Assembly (NCBI GenBank): GCA_030748805.1
Contig: JASMLG010000087.1
Coordinates: 22,225-86,224, forward strand
Reading direction: 5' to 3'
DNA: 64,000 bases
Source of the DNA: Phycisphaerales bacterium
GTDB taxonomy: Bacteria; Planctomycetota; Phycisphaerae; Phycisphaerales; SM1A02
Shown here piece by piece: positions 25,757 through 34,116 of this stretch. The notes beneath the pieces are model-generated. The model did not search any database. It saw only the letters and a program-made list of their open reading frames with translations, and was not told where the DNA came from. Numbering within the stretch: position 1 is the first letter of the stretch; every line of letters begins with the position of its first letter. Made by a program: the position numbers and the translations under genes.

Positions 25757-27117
25757 CGTTTTCTTGTACGAACTCGTCCACCCATACGCTTGTTTGGAAG
25801 ATCTTTTGGAACAATTCCTCCTGGGAAACTTGTATCATCCTTACCCTCTTGCTCGCTTGGGATATCAACTCTTGTTCGACTTTTTCCTTGTCGAGTTTCT
25901 TCAATTCGACCCTCTTCTTTCTTACGTTTTTCTTTAACTGCTCTGGGTTCTTCTCCTGGTTTGAAATCAGGGTATTCTTTAATCGGGATTTCAACGTTAG
26001 TCAGGGTTTCGATTTGTGTAAGCATTTGACCCTGTTCAGGTGTAACAAACATCCACGCAATTCCCCCTCGACCAGCTCTTGCAGTTCTACCAATACGATG
26101 AACGTAAATCTCAGGATCTTCTGGTACATCATAGTTAATTACGTGGGTAATATTTTCAACGTCGATTCCTCTTGATGCAAGGTCTGATGCAATTAGAACA
26201 CTTAGTTTGCCACCCCGTAATTGTTGCATCACACTATTACGCTTGTTTTGTTGTAGGTCACCATGAATTGCTGCAGCGTCAATTTCTTTCTTTTGTAGAA
26301 ATTTAGTTAATTTGTCTACAGTTGCTTTTGTCTTACAAAAGATGAGAGTCATAACCGCTTCTTCGTGAGTAAGCAAATGGTATAGCAGTCGTTGCTTGTC
26401 CCATGGTTGAACGGATAAATATTCTTGAGAAACCTGATCAACAGTTAAAGAGCCGGAAGATGATGTAACGTCAAGTTGCTGAGGATTATTCATGTATTTT
26501 TTTGAAAGACGATTAATCTCATCAGAAATTGTCGCAGAGACAAATATTGTTTGATGTTTTTGCTTTAGCCCACCTAGAATTTTACGTATGTCATCTCGAA
26601 AACCTATATCGAGCATCCTGTCTACTTCATCTAGAATTGCTATTCGGATTTTGTTGTATGGGAGATGCCCTCGTTGGTGCATGTCCATAACTCTTCCTGG
26701 AGTTCCCACAATTATCTGAGGTTTTTTTTCCAGTTTTGTGATTTGAACAGAAATTTTTTGACCACCATAAACAGGAACGGCATGGTGGTTTGTGAATTCA
26801 CCCAAATCATTGAGTTCGGTAGCAACTTGAATTGCTAATTCTCTGGTTGGAACAAGTATAAGGCATCCAAAGGAATCTTCTTCATTAAGTATTTGCAAAA
26901 CGGGTAACCCGAAGGCAGCCGTTTTGCCAGAACCTGTCCTAGATTGACCTAGAATATCGGTTCCAGAAATAGCGAGAGGAATCAGTTTTGACTGAATTAT
27001 GGTGGGATTAATAAATCCCGCCTTATCTACACTCTGTTGCAAATCACTATTTAGACCAAGATTAGCAAATGTGTTCTGCGTATCGAATATATCAAGATTG
27101 GTTTTATCGGTGGACAT
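25753..27117 (-). CDS. DEAD-box RNA helicase (RhlE-like)
   Basis: ATP-dependent RNA unwinding. All superfamily 2 motifs are present: Q-motif region FANLGLNSDLQQSV, Walker A GQSRTGSGKTAAFGLP, PTRELAIQV, GTPGRVMDM, DEVD (in place of DEAD) in AILDEVDRMLD, SAT, and VHRIGRTARAGRGG. A basic, disordered C-terminal tail (~residues 380-454) probably binds RNA. I use ATG 27117 (MSTDKTNLDIFDTQN). Its stop overlaps psuG. Head-to-head with alr, with about 88 bp between starts. Confidence 0.93.
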   Translation of the reverse strand: MSTDKTNLDIFDTQNTFANLGLNSDLQQSVDKAGFINPTIIQSKLIPLAISGTDILGQSRTGSGKTAAFGLPVLQILNEEDSFGCLILVPTRELAIQVATELNDLGEFTNHHAVPVYGGQKISVQITKLEKKPQIIVGTPGRVMDMHQRGHLPYNKIRIAILDEVDRMLDIGFRDDIRKILGGLKQKHQTIFVSATISDEINRLSKKYMNNPQQLDVTSSSGSLTVDQVSQEYLSVQPWDKQRLLYHLLTHEEAVMTLIFCKTKATVDKLTKFLQKKEIDAAAIHGDLQQNKRNSVMQQLRGGKLSVLIASDLASRGIDVENITHVINYDVPEDPEIYVHRIGRTARAGRGGIAWMFVTPEQGQMLTQIETLTNVEIPIKEYPDFKPGEEPRAVKEKRKKEEGRIEETRQGKSRTRVDIPSEQEGKDDTSFPGGIVPKDLPNKRMGGRVRTRKR

Positions 27118-27205
27118 TTGTATCAAAATGATTATGGTAAGATTGAACAGCGGACGATACAACCCATAGAGGAGTTTGTTTAGGTTTTGTCTGAGAATTG
27201 CATGG

Positions 27206-28426
27206 ATGCATTTATTTCACACTACACATCAAAGTACTGTTCAGATTGATCTTGGAGCTATTAATCACAATTGCTGCCAGATATCTAATCATGTAGGATC
27301 TGATTGTGATCTGTGTGCTGTGATAAAACAAGATGGATATGGGCTTGGAGCATCTAGGGTTTCTTCAGTTCTAAGTAAACATGCTAATCTTCTTGCAGTT
27401 TATGGTCCTGATGAGGCGGGCGATCTTTTGGTTGAAGGCGGGTGGAATACGCCTATTTTAATTCTTGCTCCAGTATATTCAGTTGATCGGTTTCATCCTG
27501 TATTCCAGGGTATATCTACAGGACTTGTACATTTTGTTGTTCATGGAGATCACCACTTGGAATCACTAGGCGAACAATCTGATAGGTGTGCCAAGAAATT
27601 AAATATCCAAGTAAAAATAGACACAGGTCTTCATCGAGCCGGATGCGAATTATCGAAGGCAAAAATGCTTATTGAAAAAGTTCAAAGAGATAGAAGATTT
27701 GAATTGACAGGTGTCTTAACTCATTTTTCGTCCGCTGTGGATGACGAACAATTAACAAAACTTCAACATGACCGCTTCGATCAAGTTATTCATACTCTTT
27801 CAACTCCTCTTTCAACCAATTGTGTTTTGCACGAAGCGAATACTGCTGCTACTGTTCAGTGGAAGTGGACTCATCGTGATATGGTTAGGGTAGGGTTAGC
27901 ATGGCTTGGGTCAGTACCCAATGGTGTTTGTCACGAAATTGATTTTAGGCCAGTTATTGCTTGGCGATCTCGGTTGGCACATGTTCGTAAAGTAGAAGTT
28001 GGGGAAAGAGTTGGATATTCCGGTAAATGGTCTGCTTCTCGTTCATCATCTATAGGGAATGTTCCGGTTGGTTACGCTTCAGGGTTTCCAATGGGAGTAG
28101 GAACAGATGGTAATTGCGAGTGCGCATACGTTAGGGTCTTCGATAACAAGTTTGATAATTTATTGGGAGAAGCACCTGTTGTAGGTAGTGTGTGCATGGA
28201 TCAAATTTCAATAGATTTAACAGATGTTTCTGGAAGCGGAGTTGGTTGTGGAATCGAGTTGATATCCGCAGATATAACAAGCAAATCTTCTCTTGAATAC
28301 CTAGCAAAGATTGCAGGAGTTGTACCTCATGCCATTGTCAGCCGGATATCTCCTAAGGTACATCGCTCCTACTTATCTTCTAACGCAAATCTGGACACCG
28401 TAAGCATACACCGCAAACACGCTTAG
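27206..28426 (+). CDS. alr: alanine racemase
   Basis: PLP enzyme making D-Ala for peptidoglycan. The PLP lysine is in CAVIKQDGYGLG near the N-terminus (the usual form is AVVKADAYGHG, so two positions differ). GRVGYS-like VGERVGYSGKW carries the second catalytic Tyr, and PVVGSVCMDQISIDLTDV is the C-terminal block. The start is uncertain: ATG 27206 (MHLFHTTHQS) fits the homology but lacks a good ribosome site, and an in-frame TTG at 27176 lies too close to AGGAG. About 406 residues. Repeats begin just after its stop. Confidence 0.9.
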   Translation: MHLFHTTHQSTVQIDLGAINHNCCQISNHVGSDCDLCAVIKQDGYGLGASRVSSVLSKHANLLAVYGPDEAGDLLVEGGWNTPILILAPVYSVDRFHPVFQGISTGLVHFVVHGDHHLESLGEQSDRCAKKLNIQVKIDTGLHRAGCELSKAKMLIEKVQRDRRFELTGVLTHFSSAVDDEQLTKLQHDRFDQVIHTLSTPLSTNCVLHEANTAATVQWKWTHRDMVRVGLAWLGSVPNGVCHEIDFRPVIAWRSRLAHVRKVEVGERVGYSGKWSASRSSSIGNVPVGYASGFPMGVGTDGNCECAYVRVFDNKFDNLLGEAPVVGSVCMDQISIDLTDVSGSGVGCGIELISADITSKSSLEYLAKIAGVVPHAIVSRISPKVHRSYLSSNANLDTVSIHRKHA

Positions 28427-28448
28427 CACGCAAGTACTTAAGAGTGCT

Positions 28449-28484
28449 GAAAGTAGCGAAAGTAGCGAAAGTGCCGAAAGTGCC
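28449..28484. repeat. four 9-bp tandem repeats
   Basis: GAAAGTAGC twice, then GAAAGTGCC twice, followed by degenerate GTACCGAA copies up to about 28525. A simple-sequence tract next to palindromic repeats. Confidence 0.85.
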
Positions 28485-28525
28485 AAAGGAGTACCGAACG
28501 GTCGTAGTACCGAAGAGTACCGAAG

Positions 28526-28570
28526 GGTCAGACCCCCGGTCTGACCAGGTGTCAGACCGGGGGTCTGTCC
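28526..28570. repeat. GGTCAGACC palindromic repeats, pair
   Basis: GGTCAGACC (28526-34), CCC, GGTCTGACC (28538-46), then a second imperfect copy GTCAGACC...GGTCTGTCC to 28570. Palindromes of this GGTCAGACC type are common intergenic elements in several phyla and resemble REP sequences mobilised by REP-associated tyrosine transposases. No such transposase gene is in the window. Confidence 0.85.
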
Positions 28571-28663
28571 ACTAATTTATATGAATATTCTTCTTGAATA
28601 ACCCAATAAAAACACGATTTATAGGTACGAAAGGGCAGGTATGATTTTTTTCGCTCTGGTGCC

Positions 28664-28700
28664 AGGTCAGGGGTCAGACCCCTGGTCTGACCCCTGACCT
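28664..28700. repeat. long perfect inverted repeat of the GGTCAGACC family
   Basis: 17-bp perfect arms AGGTCAGGGGTCAGACC and GGTCTGACCCCTGACCT, separated by CCT. A very stable hairpin with nested GGTCAG units. Confidence 0.9.
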
Positions 28701-28708
28701 GACCCCAA

Positions 28709-28739
28709 AAAAACGGTTCCCGCCACTTGTGGCGGGAAC
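28709..28739 (-). terminator. minus-strand terminator-like hairpin without an assigned gene
   Basis: 10-bp stem GTTCCCGCCA / TGGCGGGAAC with a CTTG loop (28716-28739). On the minus strand it is followed by CG and seven T, the form of an intrinsic terminator. No minus-strand gene lies to its right up to mqnA, so the transcript it would end is unknown. Confidence 0.6.
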
Positions 28740-28783
28740 TAGCGTTTTGGAGAGAGAGGAGAGAGAGTTTTTGACGAATGTTG

Positions 28784-28864
28784 TCGAGCCCAAGAAACGC
28801 AATGAGCTAGGTGGGTCGGCCCTTAGGCGGTCCCTTGTGTGTTGCTCTAGTTACTTGGGCTCGA
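28784..28864. repeat. 11-bp inverted repeat enclosing 59 nt; possible structured RNA
   Basis: TCGAGCCCAAG (28784-94) and CTTGGGCTCGA (28854-64) are perfectly complementary. The loop region is GC-richer than its surroundings and holds GGGTCGGCCC. It could be the closing stem of a small RNA on either strand or a mobile-element remnant. I recognise no known RNA family. Confidence 0.5.
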
Positions 28865-28922
28865 AAACACACATCTGTTCCATCAATCTATCGGTAACTA
28901 ACCAAAGGAAGTTAACGAAAGT

Positions 28923-28964
28923 ATGAAAAAAAATGCAAAGACCGATAACACAAAAGAATCGTGA
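28923..28964 (+). CDS. possible 13-codon leader ORF before mqnA
   Basis: ATG at 28923 with AAGGAAG upstream encodes MKKNAKTDNTKES and stops with TGA. The ribosome site is better than that of mqnA itself, 55 nt further on. Coding status unproven. Confidence 0.25.
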   Translation: MKKNAKTDNTKES

Positions 28965-29019
28965 TCATAGGGCGATACACGTATATGATGTATTTGTGCA
29001 AAAATTATCTAGCAAACAC

Positions 29020-29826
29020 ATGAGAATTGGAGTTGTTGATTTTCTCAATACAGTCCCAATGATTGATGGGATATCATTTGTTGAAGGTGTTGAATTAATA
29101 AAGAAAGTCCCCAGTGAACTTATAGGATGTCTCGAGAGAAATGAGGTTGATGTCGCGCTTGCGTCATCCATTGATTACCAACGTAGCAATTCTGAATTGT
29201 GTATTTTGCCGGTTGGTGTTCTCAGTAGTGACGGAGAAACCCTTACTGTCAGACTTTGTAGCAGAAAACCGTTTGATGAAATATCAAAAGTCTATTGCGA
29301 TTCAGATAGTCATACTTCTGTTGCACTGTTACAGATAATATTTAATAAAGCGTTTAGTATTACACCTGAAATAGTATCCTTGAATATACGTGAACTGGGT
29401 AAAGTCACATCTGATTGGCCTGAAACAGTTTTAATGATAGGTGATAAGGTTGTTACCAACAATACTGAATCAGAATACAAATATCAGTTAGATCTTGGGA
29501 GAGCTTGGCGAGATCAAACAGGTCTTCCGTTTGTATTTGCTACTTGGTTTGGTTTGTTTGATTTAAATCAGAATTTAGTTAATAAGATTTCGATGCTTCT
29601 CGATAGACAACTTCGCTTTAATTCTCATAAGATAGAAGAGGTTGTTTCTGCTAATGCAATTGATCGCGGTTGGAATGTTGAACTTGCTAATAGTTATCTA
29701 ACTAACAACATGCAGTATGAGTTTACAGATGAACATAAACAATCTTTGAAACTATTCTATGATTTGTCATATGACTGTGGTGCGATTGATAAAGTAACTC
29801 CACTTCGTTTTTTTGGCGACATATAA
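29020..29826 (+). CDS. mqnA: chorismate dehydratase MqnA
   Basis: First step of the futalosine route to menaquinone: chorismate to 3-enolpyruvylbenzoate. MRIGVVDFLNTVPMIDGI, SDGETLTVRLCSRKPFDEIS, MIGDKVV and DLGRAWRDQTGLPFVFATWF are the family blocks of this periplasmic-binding-like fold. ATG 29020 is set by homology; an in-frame start at 28933 adds 29 unrelated residues. About 268 aa. Its stop is immediately followed by the ATG of the next gene, so the two are coupled. Implies a menaquinone-based respiratory chain. Confidence 0.9.
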   Translation: MRIGVVDFLNTVPMIDGISFVEGVELIKKVPSELIGCLERNEVDVALASSIDYQRSNSELCILPVGVLSSDGETLTVRLCSRKPFDEISKVYCDSDSHTSVALLQIIFNKAFSITPEIVSLNIRELGKVTSDWPETVLMIGDKVVTNNTESEYKYQLDLGRAWRDQTGLPFVFATWFGLFDLNQNLVNKISMLLDRQLRFNSHKIEEVVSANAIDRGWNVELANSYLTNNMQYEFTDEHKQSLKLFYDLSYDCGAIDKVTPLRFFGDI

Positions 29827-31419
29827 ATGCCCGTTGTTCCTAATTTTCATATTGAGCACATTTGCTCTCTGGCGCTTCAAATTAAGAGGGCGCCCCAGGC
29901 AGTTAGAATTTCCCAGTTAGAGAAGTCCGAAAAGTTAGTAAGTGAAATTACTGAGAATCAACTATATCCACTTGATTATGTTGTTTACCGAATAACAAGA
30001 TATAGGGACGAAAGACCCAATCAACCAATGCTCTTAGGGAGTGCTTTGCTAGGAGATCTTGTAGCATTGATTGCTGTAGTAAGCAGGACGCTCGATATTT
30101 CCGCTATTGGAACTATGACAATCAAGGAAGTTACAAAACGTTTAAATGTATCTCAGAGGACAATCAATCGGCTTAGGAAAGAGGGCTTGGTTTTCCGTTG
30201 GGTTAAAGAAGCAAACGGAACTAGGAGACTTGGCTGTTCGGAACAGGCACTAGAGTTATTTAGAGACAGCAACAAAAAGCGATTGGAAACAGCGGCTAAA
30301 TTTACTCGTTTAACAAAAAGCGAGCAGCAAGCAATTGTTAAATTAGCGATGCAATACAGAGGAAGCGGTAAATCGCTGAATGATGTTGCCAAGGAACTTT
30401 CAAATAAATCAGAAAGGGGACACGAAACAATACGAATGCTTTTACAAAGTGTTGACCAAACGAATAAAGAACTATCCAAACCCCCACCTTTGTCCAGACA
30501 AAAAGTAAGGGCAATCGAAAAAGAAATACAAGCAGGTATTCCTTGGACTACGCTTGCTAGTCGGCACCACAGAAGCGTTGGAGCACTACGAAAGTCATTA
30601 GCTAGGTTGAGAGCAACACGTCTATCTCAACTAGAAATACATCATGTTGAATTGGATATTTTTAATCGAGAAGATGCCGAAAATGTAATTCTCGGTTCGC
30701 CAATTGTTCAACAACTTCGACCACCTGTATTATCAATTAATCCACTTGAATTCGGATCGTTGGAACTAGAACGATCAAATTCTGATGAAATAGCAATTGT
30801 TTCTGCAATGCACTTACTAAGAAGACGCGCGAGTATTCAGTCAAATAAACTGAGTTATTCCCCTCGAGAAACATCTCTTGATCGAATTGAGACGGATTTA
30901 CTTTGGGCATACTTATTACAACAAGAATTAATGATGATGTCGTTCAGGTCATCTCTAGCAGTTGCTGTTCAGCATGCAGGTAGACCGCTTCATGAATTAA
31001 CCTCAAGCAGAATAACCTCACTCGTCAGAGAGGTCATTAATGTTGTTGGAACTGAGTGTGGAAAGCTAGATCCAACTAAGGGGCAAAAAACGATAAGCAC
31101 GCCGTCATCTGTGCTTGATAGGGAATTATCTTCTAATGAAATTATTATATCTCCATCTCGGGCAGCAGCTCGTCATAAAACTCCAACAATTGAATGCCCA
31201 TTTCACGAGGTAGTTCAATGGTCTTATCTTATACCTCGAGTCGATTTGCCATTAATTGCAAAAAAAACTTCAGACGAACTTTCTGAATTGGTTTCTTTAA
31301 AGTTCGGATGGAGTGGTAGACCTAGAACTGTTGATGAAATTTCGATATTACTCAACCGTAGCCGAAATTGGGTTTCTCGGCAGTTGCGAAATGTGAATGT
31401 TAAAAGATCCCTCGATTAG
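29827..31419 (+). CDS. multi-HTH protein with sigma-region-4-like C-terminus
   Basis: Putative DNA-binding regulator, not assigned to a named family. Residues ~97-125 (TIKEVTKRLNVSQRTINRLR) form a MerR/excisionase-like helix-turn-helix. The C-terminal ~45 residues, LKFGWSGRPRTVDEISILLN then RSRNWVSRQLRN, mirror sigma-70 region 4 (G-L-D-G-x-P-R-T-L-E-E-I-G ... S-R-E-R-V-R-Q-I). The middle has more helical segments (WTTLASRHHRSVGALRKSL). Core-binding region 2 is not obvious. ATG follows the mqnA stop with no gap. The terminator stem overlaps its stop codon. Confidence 0.65.
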   Translation: MPVVPNFHIEHICSLALQIKRAPQAVRISQLEKSEKLVSEITENQLYPLDYVVYRITRYRDERPNQPMLLGSALLGDLVALIAVVSRTLDISAIGTMTIKEVTKRLNVSQRTINRLRKEGLVFRWVKEANGTRRLGCSEQALELFRDSNKKRLETAAKFTRLTKSEQQAIVKLAMQYRGSGKSLNDVAKELSNKSERGHETIRMLLQSVDQTNKELSKPPPLSRQKVRAIEKEIQAGIPWTTLASRHHRSVGALRKSLARLRATRLSQLEIHHVELDIFNREDAENVILGSPIVQQLRPPVLSINPLEFGSLELERSNSDEIAIVSAMHLLRRRASIQSNKLSYSPRETSLDRIETDLLWAYLLQQELMMMSFRSSLAVAVQHAGRPLHELTSSRITSLVREVINVVGTECGKLDPTKGQKTISTPSSVLDRELSSNEIIISPSRAAARHKTPTIECPFHEVVQWSYLIPRVDLPLIAKKTSDELSELVSLKFGWSGRPRTVDEISILLNRSRNWVSRQLRNVNVKRSLD

Positions 31420-31434
31420 TTTCGAGGGATCTTT
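31403..31434. terminator. bidirectional terminator between sigma-like gene and rpsI
   Basis: 13-bp perfect stem AAAGATCCCTCGA / TCGAGGGATCTTT with a 6-nt loop TTAGTT that contains the stop codon of the plus-strand gene. T runs on both strands suit two convergent transcripts. Confidence 0.85.
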
Positions 31435-31451
31435 GTGAAATGTAATCTGAA

Positions 31452-31973
31452 TTAACGTTTCGAGAATTGGAATCGTTTGCGTGCTCCGGGCTGGCCTGGT
31501 TTCTTTCTCTCAACGCGTCTGGGATCACGTGTTAAGTAACCGTTGTCTCTCAGAACGCTATCAAGTGCAGGATCATATTTTGCAAGTGCTCGACCAAGTC
31601 CTAAGATAATTGCTCCAGACTGACCTGTATAACCACCGCCGTTTGTATTTACAAATACATCTAGGGAGCCCTTTGTATTTGTTTTTTCTAGAACTTTTAC
31701 AATGTCTTGATGATCACGAAGTTCAGAGAAATAATCGGTTAATTCTTTCTTATTAACATTGAATATTCCGTTTCCTGGACGAACTCGAACTCGTGCGACT
31801 GCTGCTTTACGTCTGCCAGTTCCCCACCACCAATGGCCATCTTGAGGTGTAGTTTTTGGCTCCGAATTACTCTTTACTTTGGTTGACGTTTCTGTTTTTG
31901 CTTCAACTATCTCAGGGGTAGTTTCTTCTACAGAATCGATATTTTCTTTTGCTGGCTTGTTGTCTTCAGTCAT
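31452..31973 (-). CDS. rpsI: 30S ribosomal protein uS9
   Basis: Small-subunit protein whose basic C-terminal tail (RKRFQFSKR here) reaches the P-site tRNA. Core: GTGRRKAAVARVRVRPGNG, GGGYTGQSGAIILGLGRALA, DPALDSVLRDNGYLTRDPRR. At 173 residues it is about 45 longer than usual. The first ~46 residues (TEDNKPAKENIDSVEETTPE...) are acidic and Thr/Lys-rich, probably disordered. No internal ATG would give the usual length. It follows rplM by 78 nt, the usual gene pair. Confidence 0.95.
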   Translation of the reverse strand: MTEDNKPAKENIDSVEETTPEIVEAKTETSTKVKSNSEPKTTPQDGHWWWGTGRRKAAVARVRVRPGNGIFNVNKKELTDYFSELRDHQDIVKVLEKTNTKGSLDVFVNTNGGGYTGQSGAIILGLGRALAKYDPALDSVLRDNGYLTRDPRRVERKKPGQPGARKRFQFSKR

Positions 31974-32051
31974 TTGTTCGTAAGCTCTTGGAGCTCCTCT
32001 TGAGAACTGTGTTAATTTAATTACCGAACGTCGGTAATGGTGGTTATTACG

Positions 32052-32486
32052 TTAGCAGACAAGTGCTTCCGGTTTTTGGTTTGTATGTGGGTGGGTAGCT
32101 CCAGCATAAACTTTAAGTCGTCGAAACATATCTCGACCGAGTTTTGTCTTTGGGAGCATCCTTCGAACAGCTTGTTCAACGATTCGACCAGGTGTCTTAT
32201 CAATTATGTCTGTGTACTTATGGGCTTTTAGGCCACCCGGATATCCACTGTAAACCAATTGTGTTTTTTGCTCTAGTTTCTTTCCAGTCAACACTACCTT
32301 TTCGGCATTGGTTACTACTACAAAGTCACCAGATAGTACGTGTGGCGTCCATTCTGGGCGGTGCTTACCCATCAAGTGTGTTGCGATAGTTGTTGCCATT
32401 CGACCAAGCGTTTGACCTTCAGCATCGATATGTAACCATTTTGGCTCAATATCTCCTGTCTTAGCAAATGTAGTTTGACGTGGCAT
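32052..32486 (-). CDS. rplM: 50S ribosomal protein uL13
   Basis: Early-assembly large-subunit protein. 144 residues with [40 protein letters not shown] and [23 protein letters not shown] 32486 preceded by AAGGAAACAGGA; the upstream in-frame extension has no homology. First gene of the rplM-rpsI pair. Confidence 0.96.
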   Translation of the reverse strand: MPRQTTFAKTGDIEPKWLHIDAEGQTLGRMATTIATHLMGKHRPEWTPHVLSGDFVVVTNAEKVVLTGKKLEQKTQLVYSGYPGGLKAHKYTDIIDKTPGRIVEQAVRRMLPKTKLGRDMFRRLKVYAGATHPHTNQKPEALVC

Positions 32487-32585
32487 AATCCTGTTTCCTT
32501 CTGTGCCCTTAAAAAAGTGGGGCGAACGTGGAAATGTACCGAAAAACGTACATTTTGTCAACTATGGTGGTGGTATTATAAAACA

Positions 32586-33977
32586 ATGGATAAACACCGA
32601 TCGCCATTTGTCAAACTGTCTTGGCTACTGATTATTTTGCTAGTTTTTGGGATTGCAGCAATACAAACCATGCCTGAGAAGGTCGAAAATGGTGACTCGG
32701 AAGATCCAGTCGGTCTATTAATGACTCAAATACAAGGGGAATATTTACTGGGTGTCGCTTCGCTCCTTGGGGCAAAAAACGAGATTGCCTCTCAAGCGAT
32801 TATTCTTGATGCAGGTTCTGTTTCTCAAAGGCAAAGGTATATGGCATTTATGATTGCACTGGGAGAGCCAGAGTTAGCGAAACAATCAGCACTAAAAATG
32901 AGAGTAGAGATTGCCGACTATGACATTGAAATGACAGAACAGCAGACAAAAATACAGGAAGAATTGGATTTATTAGCCGATGGTGTTATTGCTAGTGATA
33001 CTGATTATTCTCTTGAAGAATCTCTAGGGTGGTTCGGTAAACTTGTTGTTGCAAATGAAACAGAGAAAGACATGATGGAGTCAGAAGCTGGAACAAAGGT
33101 TCTGACTGTAGTAGTTGTAGTTTCGCTTGTAACTGTTGCTGCAATTGCAGGATTTATTGGTGTTATTATTTTGTTAGTAAGAGCGCTGGGAGGTTATTTA
33201 AGATCTGGATTGGTTGATTCAGAAAAACACCACGGGATTTACGCAGAAGTATTCGTGGTTTGGCTAATCCTATTTACCATATTGATGATAGTTGCTGGAG
33301 TACTTGGGAATCTAATTGCGGGTAACAATACTTTCGTATCCATGCTTTTCTTACTCGGTGCTTTTTTATCTAGTTTATCGGCACTTGCTTGGGCAAGGGT
33401 TCGGGGTGTTGGGTGGTCTCAAATAAGAAAAGACATAGGCTGGGTAAAAGGAAAGGGTGTTTTAACAGAGTGTGCCTGGGGGGTAGCTGGATATGCAATG
33501 ATGCTCCCAATTCTTGCGGTGGGTATTTTGCTTGTTTTGCTTTTTATATTAATCCAATCAGTTCTCTTGGGGGATTCGGCATCAAATCCTTTTGCTGGAA
33601 CAGGTGGTCCCTCTCATCCAATGGTCCTTGATATTGCAAGTGGGGGATGGTCGGTGAGAATACTGCTCGTGGTCTTGGCTGCAGTTGTAGCACCAATTGT
33701 TGAAGAAACAATGTTTCGTGGCGTGCTGTATCGCCAGTTGAGAACATCTTCGAATAAATTGATATTACCTCTCAGTATTATTGGAAGTATTTTGTTAACT
33801 TCATTTATTTTTGCTGCAATACATCCACAGGGCTGGGTTGCAATTCCTGCGTTAATGGCAATTGCAATTGGCATGAACATAATGAGAGAATGGCGTGGGA
33901 CTCTTATTCCATCAATAATTGTCCATGGAGTTAGCAACGGCTTGGTCATCTCGCTGATGCTTGTGTTTCTAAGTTGA
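32586..33977 (+). CDS. CPBP-family intramembrane metalloprotease
   Basis: Integral membrane protein of 463 residues. The C-terminal half has the CPBP (CAAX/bacteriocin-processing) motifs: IVEETMFRGVLYRQLR with the EExxxR pair, FAAIHPQG with the FxxxH motif, and HGVSNGL. The N-terminal part has one anchor helix (KLSWLLIILLVFGIAAIQTM) and a ~140-residue soluble region absent from minimal family members. Substrate unknown; roles in other bacteria include protein maturation and bacteriocin immunity. Head-to-head with rplM, 99 bp between starts. Confidence 0.88.
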   Translation: MDKHRSPFVKLSWLLIILLVFGIAAIQTMPEKVENGDSEDPVGLLMTQIQGEYLLGVASLLGAKNEIASQAIILDAGSVSQRQRYMAFMIALGEPELAKQSALKMRVEIADYDIEMTEQQTKIQEELDLLADGVIASDTDYSLEESLGWFGKLVVANETEKDMMESEAGTKVLTVVVVVSLVTVAAIAGFIGVIILLVRALGGYLRSGLVDSEKHHGIYAEVFVVWLILFTILMIVAGVLGNLIAGNNTFVSMLFLLGAFLSSLSALAWARVRGVGWSQIRKDIGWVKGKGVLTECAWGVAGYAMMLPILAVGILLVLLFILIQSVLLGDSASNPFAGTGGPSHPMVLDIASGGWSVRILLVVLAAVVAPIVEETMFRGVLYRQLRTSSNKLILPLSIIGSILLTSFIFAAIHPQGWVAIPALMAIAIGMNIMREWRGTLIPSIIVHGVSNGLVISLMLVFLS

Positions 33978-34116
33978 CTATTGATGTAAGACCACCTATC
34001 AACTGAAAAATATATCCAATGTCTGTCTCACCTGTTTACTTCGTAACTTTGTCAGCATAAACAGTGCAAGTATGACTAAGTCAGCAACGCTGCAGAGAAG
34101 AATATCTTTGCTGTTT

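Larger units (their letters stand above)
28427..29019. other. 593-bp repeat-rich intergenic island
   Basis: No convincing protein gene. Contents in order: 9-bp tandem repeats, two groups of GGTCAGACC palindromes, a hairpin with a minus-strand T tract, a purine run (AGAGAGAGGAGAGAGAG, 28751), an 11-bp inverted repeat enclosing 59 nt, and a 13-codon ORF with a good ribosome site ahead of mqnA. Each is listed separately. Confidence 0.7.

Noticed and set aside
28449..28570. CRISPR-like array
   Set aside because: Repeats are short (9 bp), lack unique spacers of constant length, and no cas genes are nearby.
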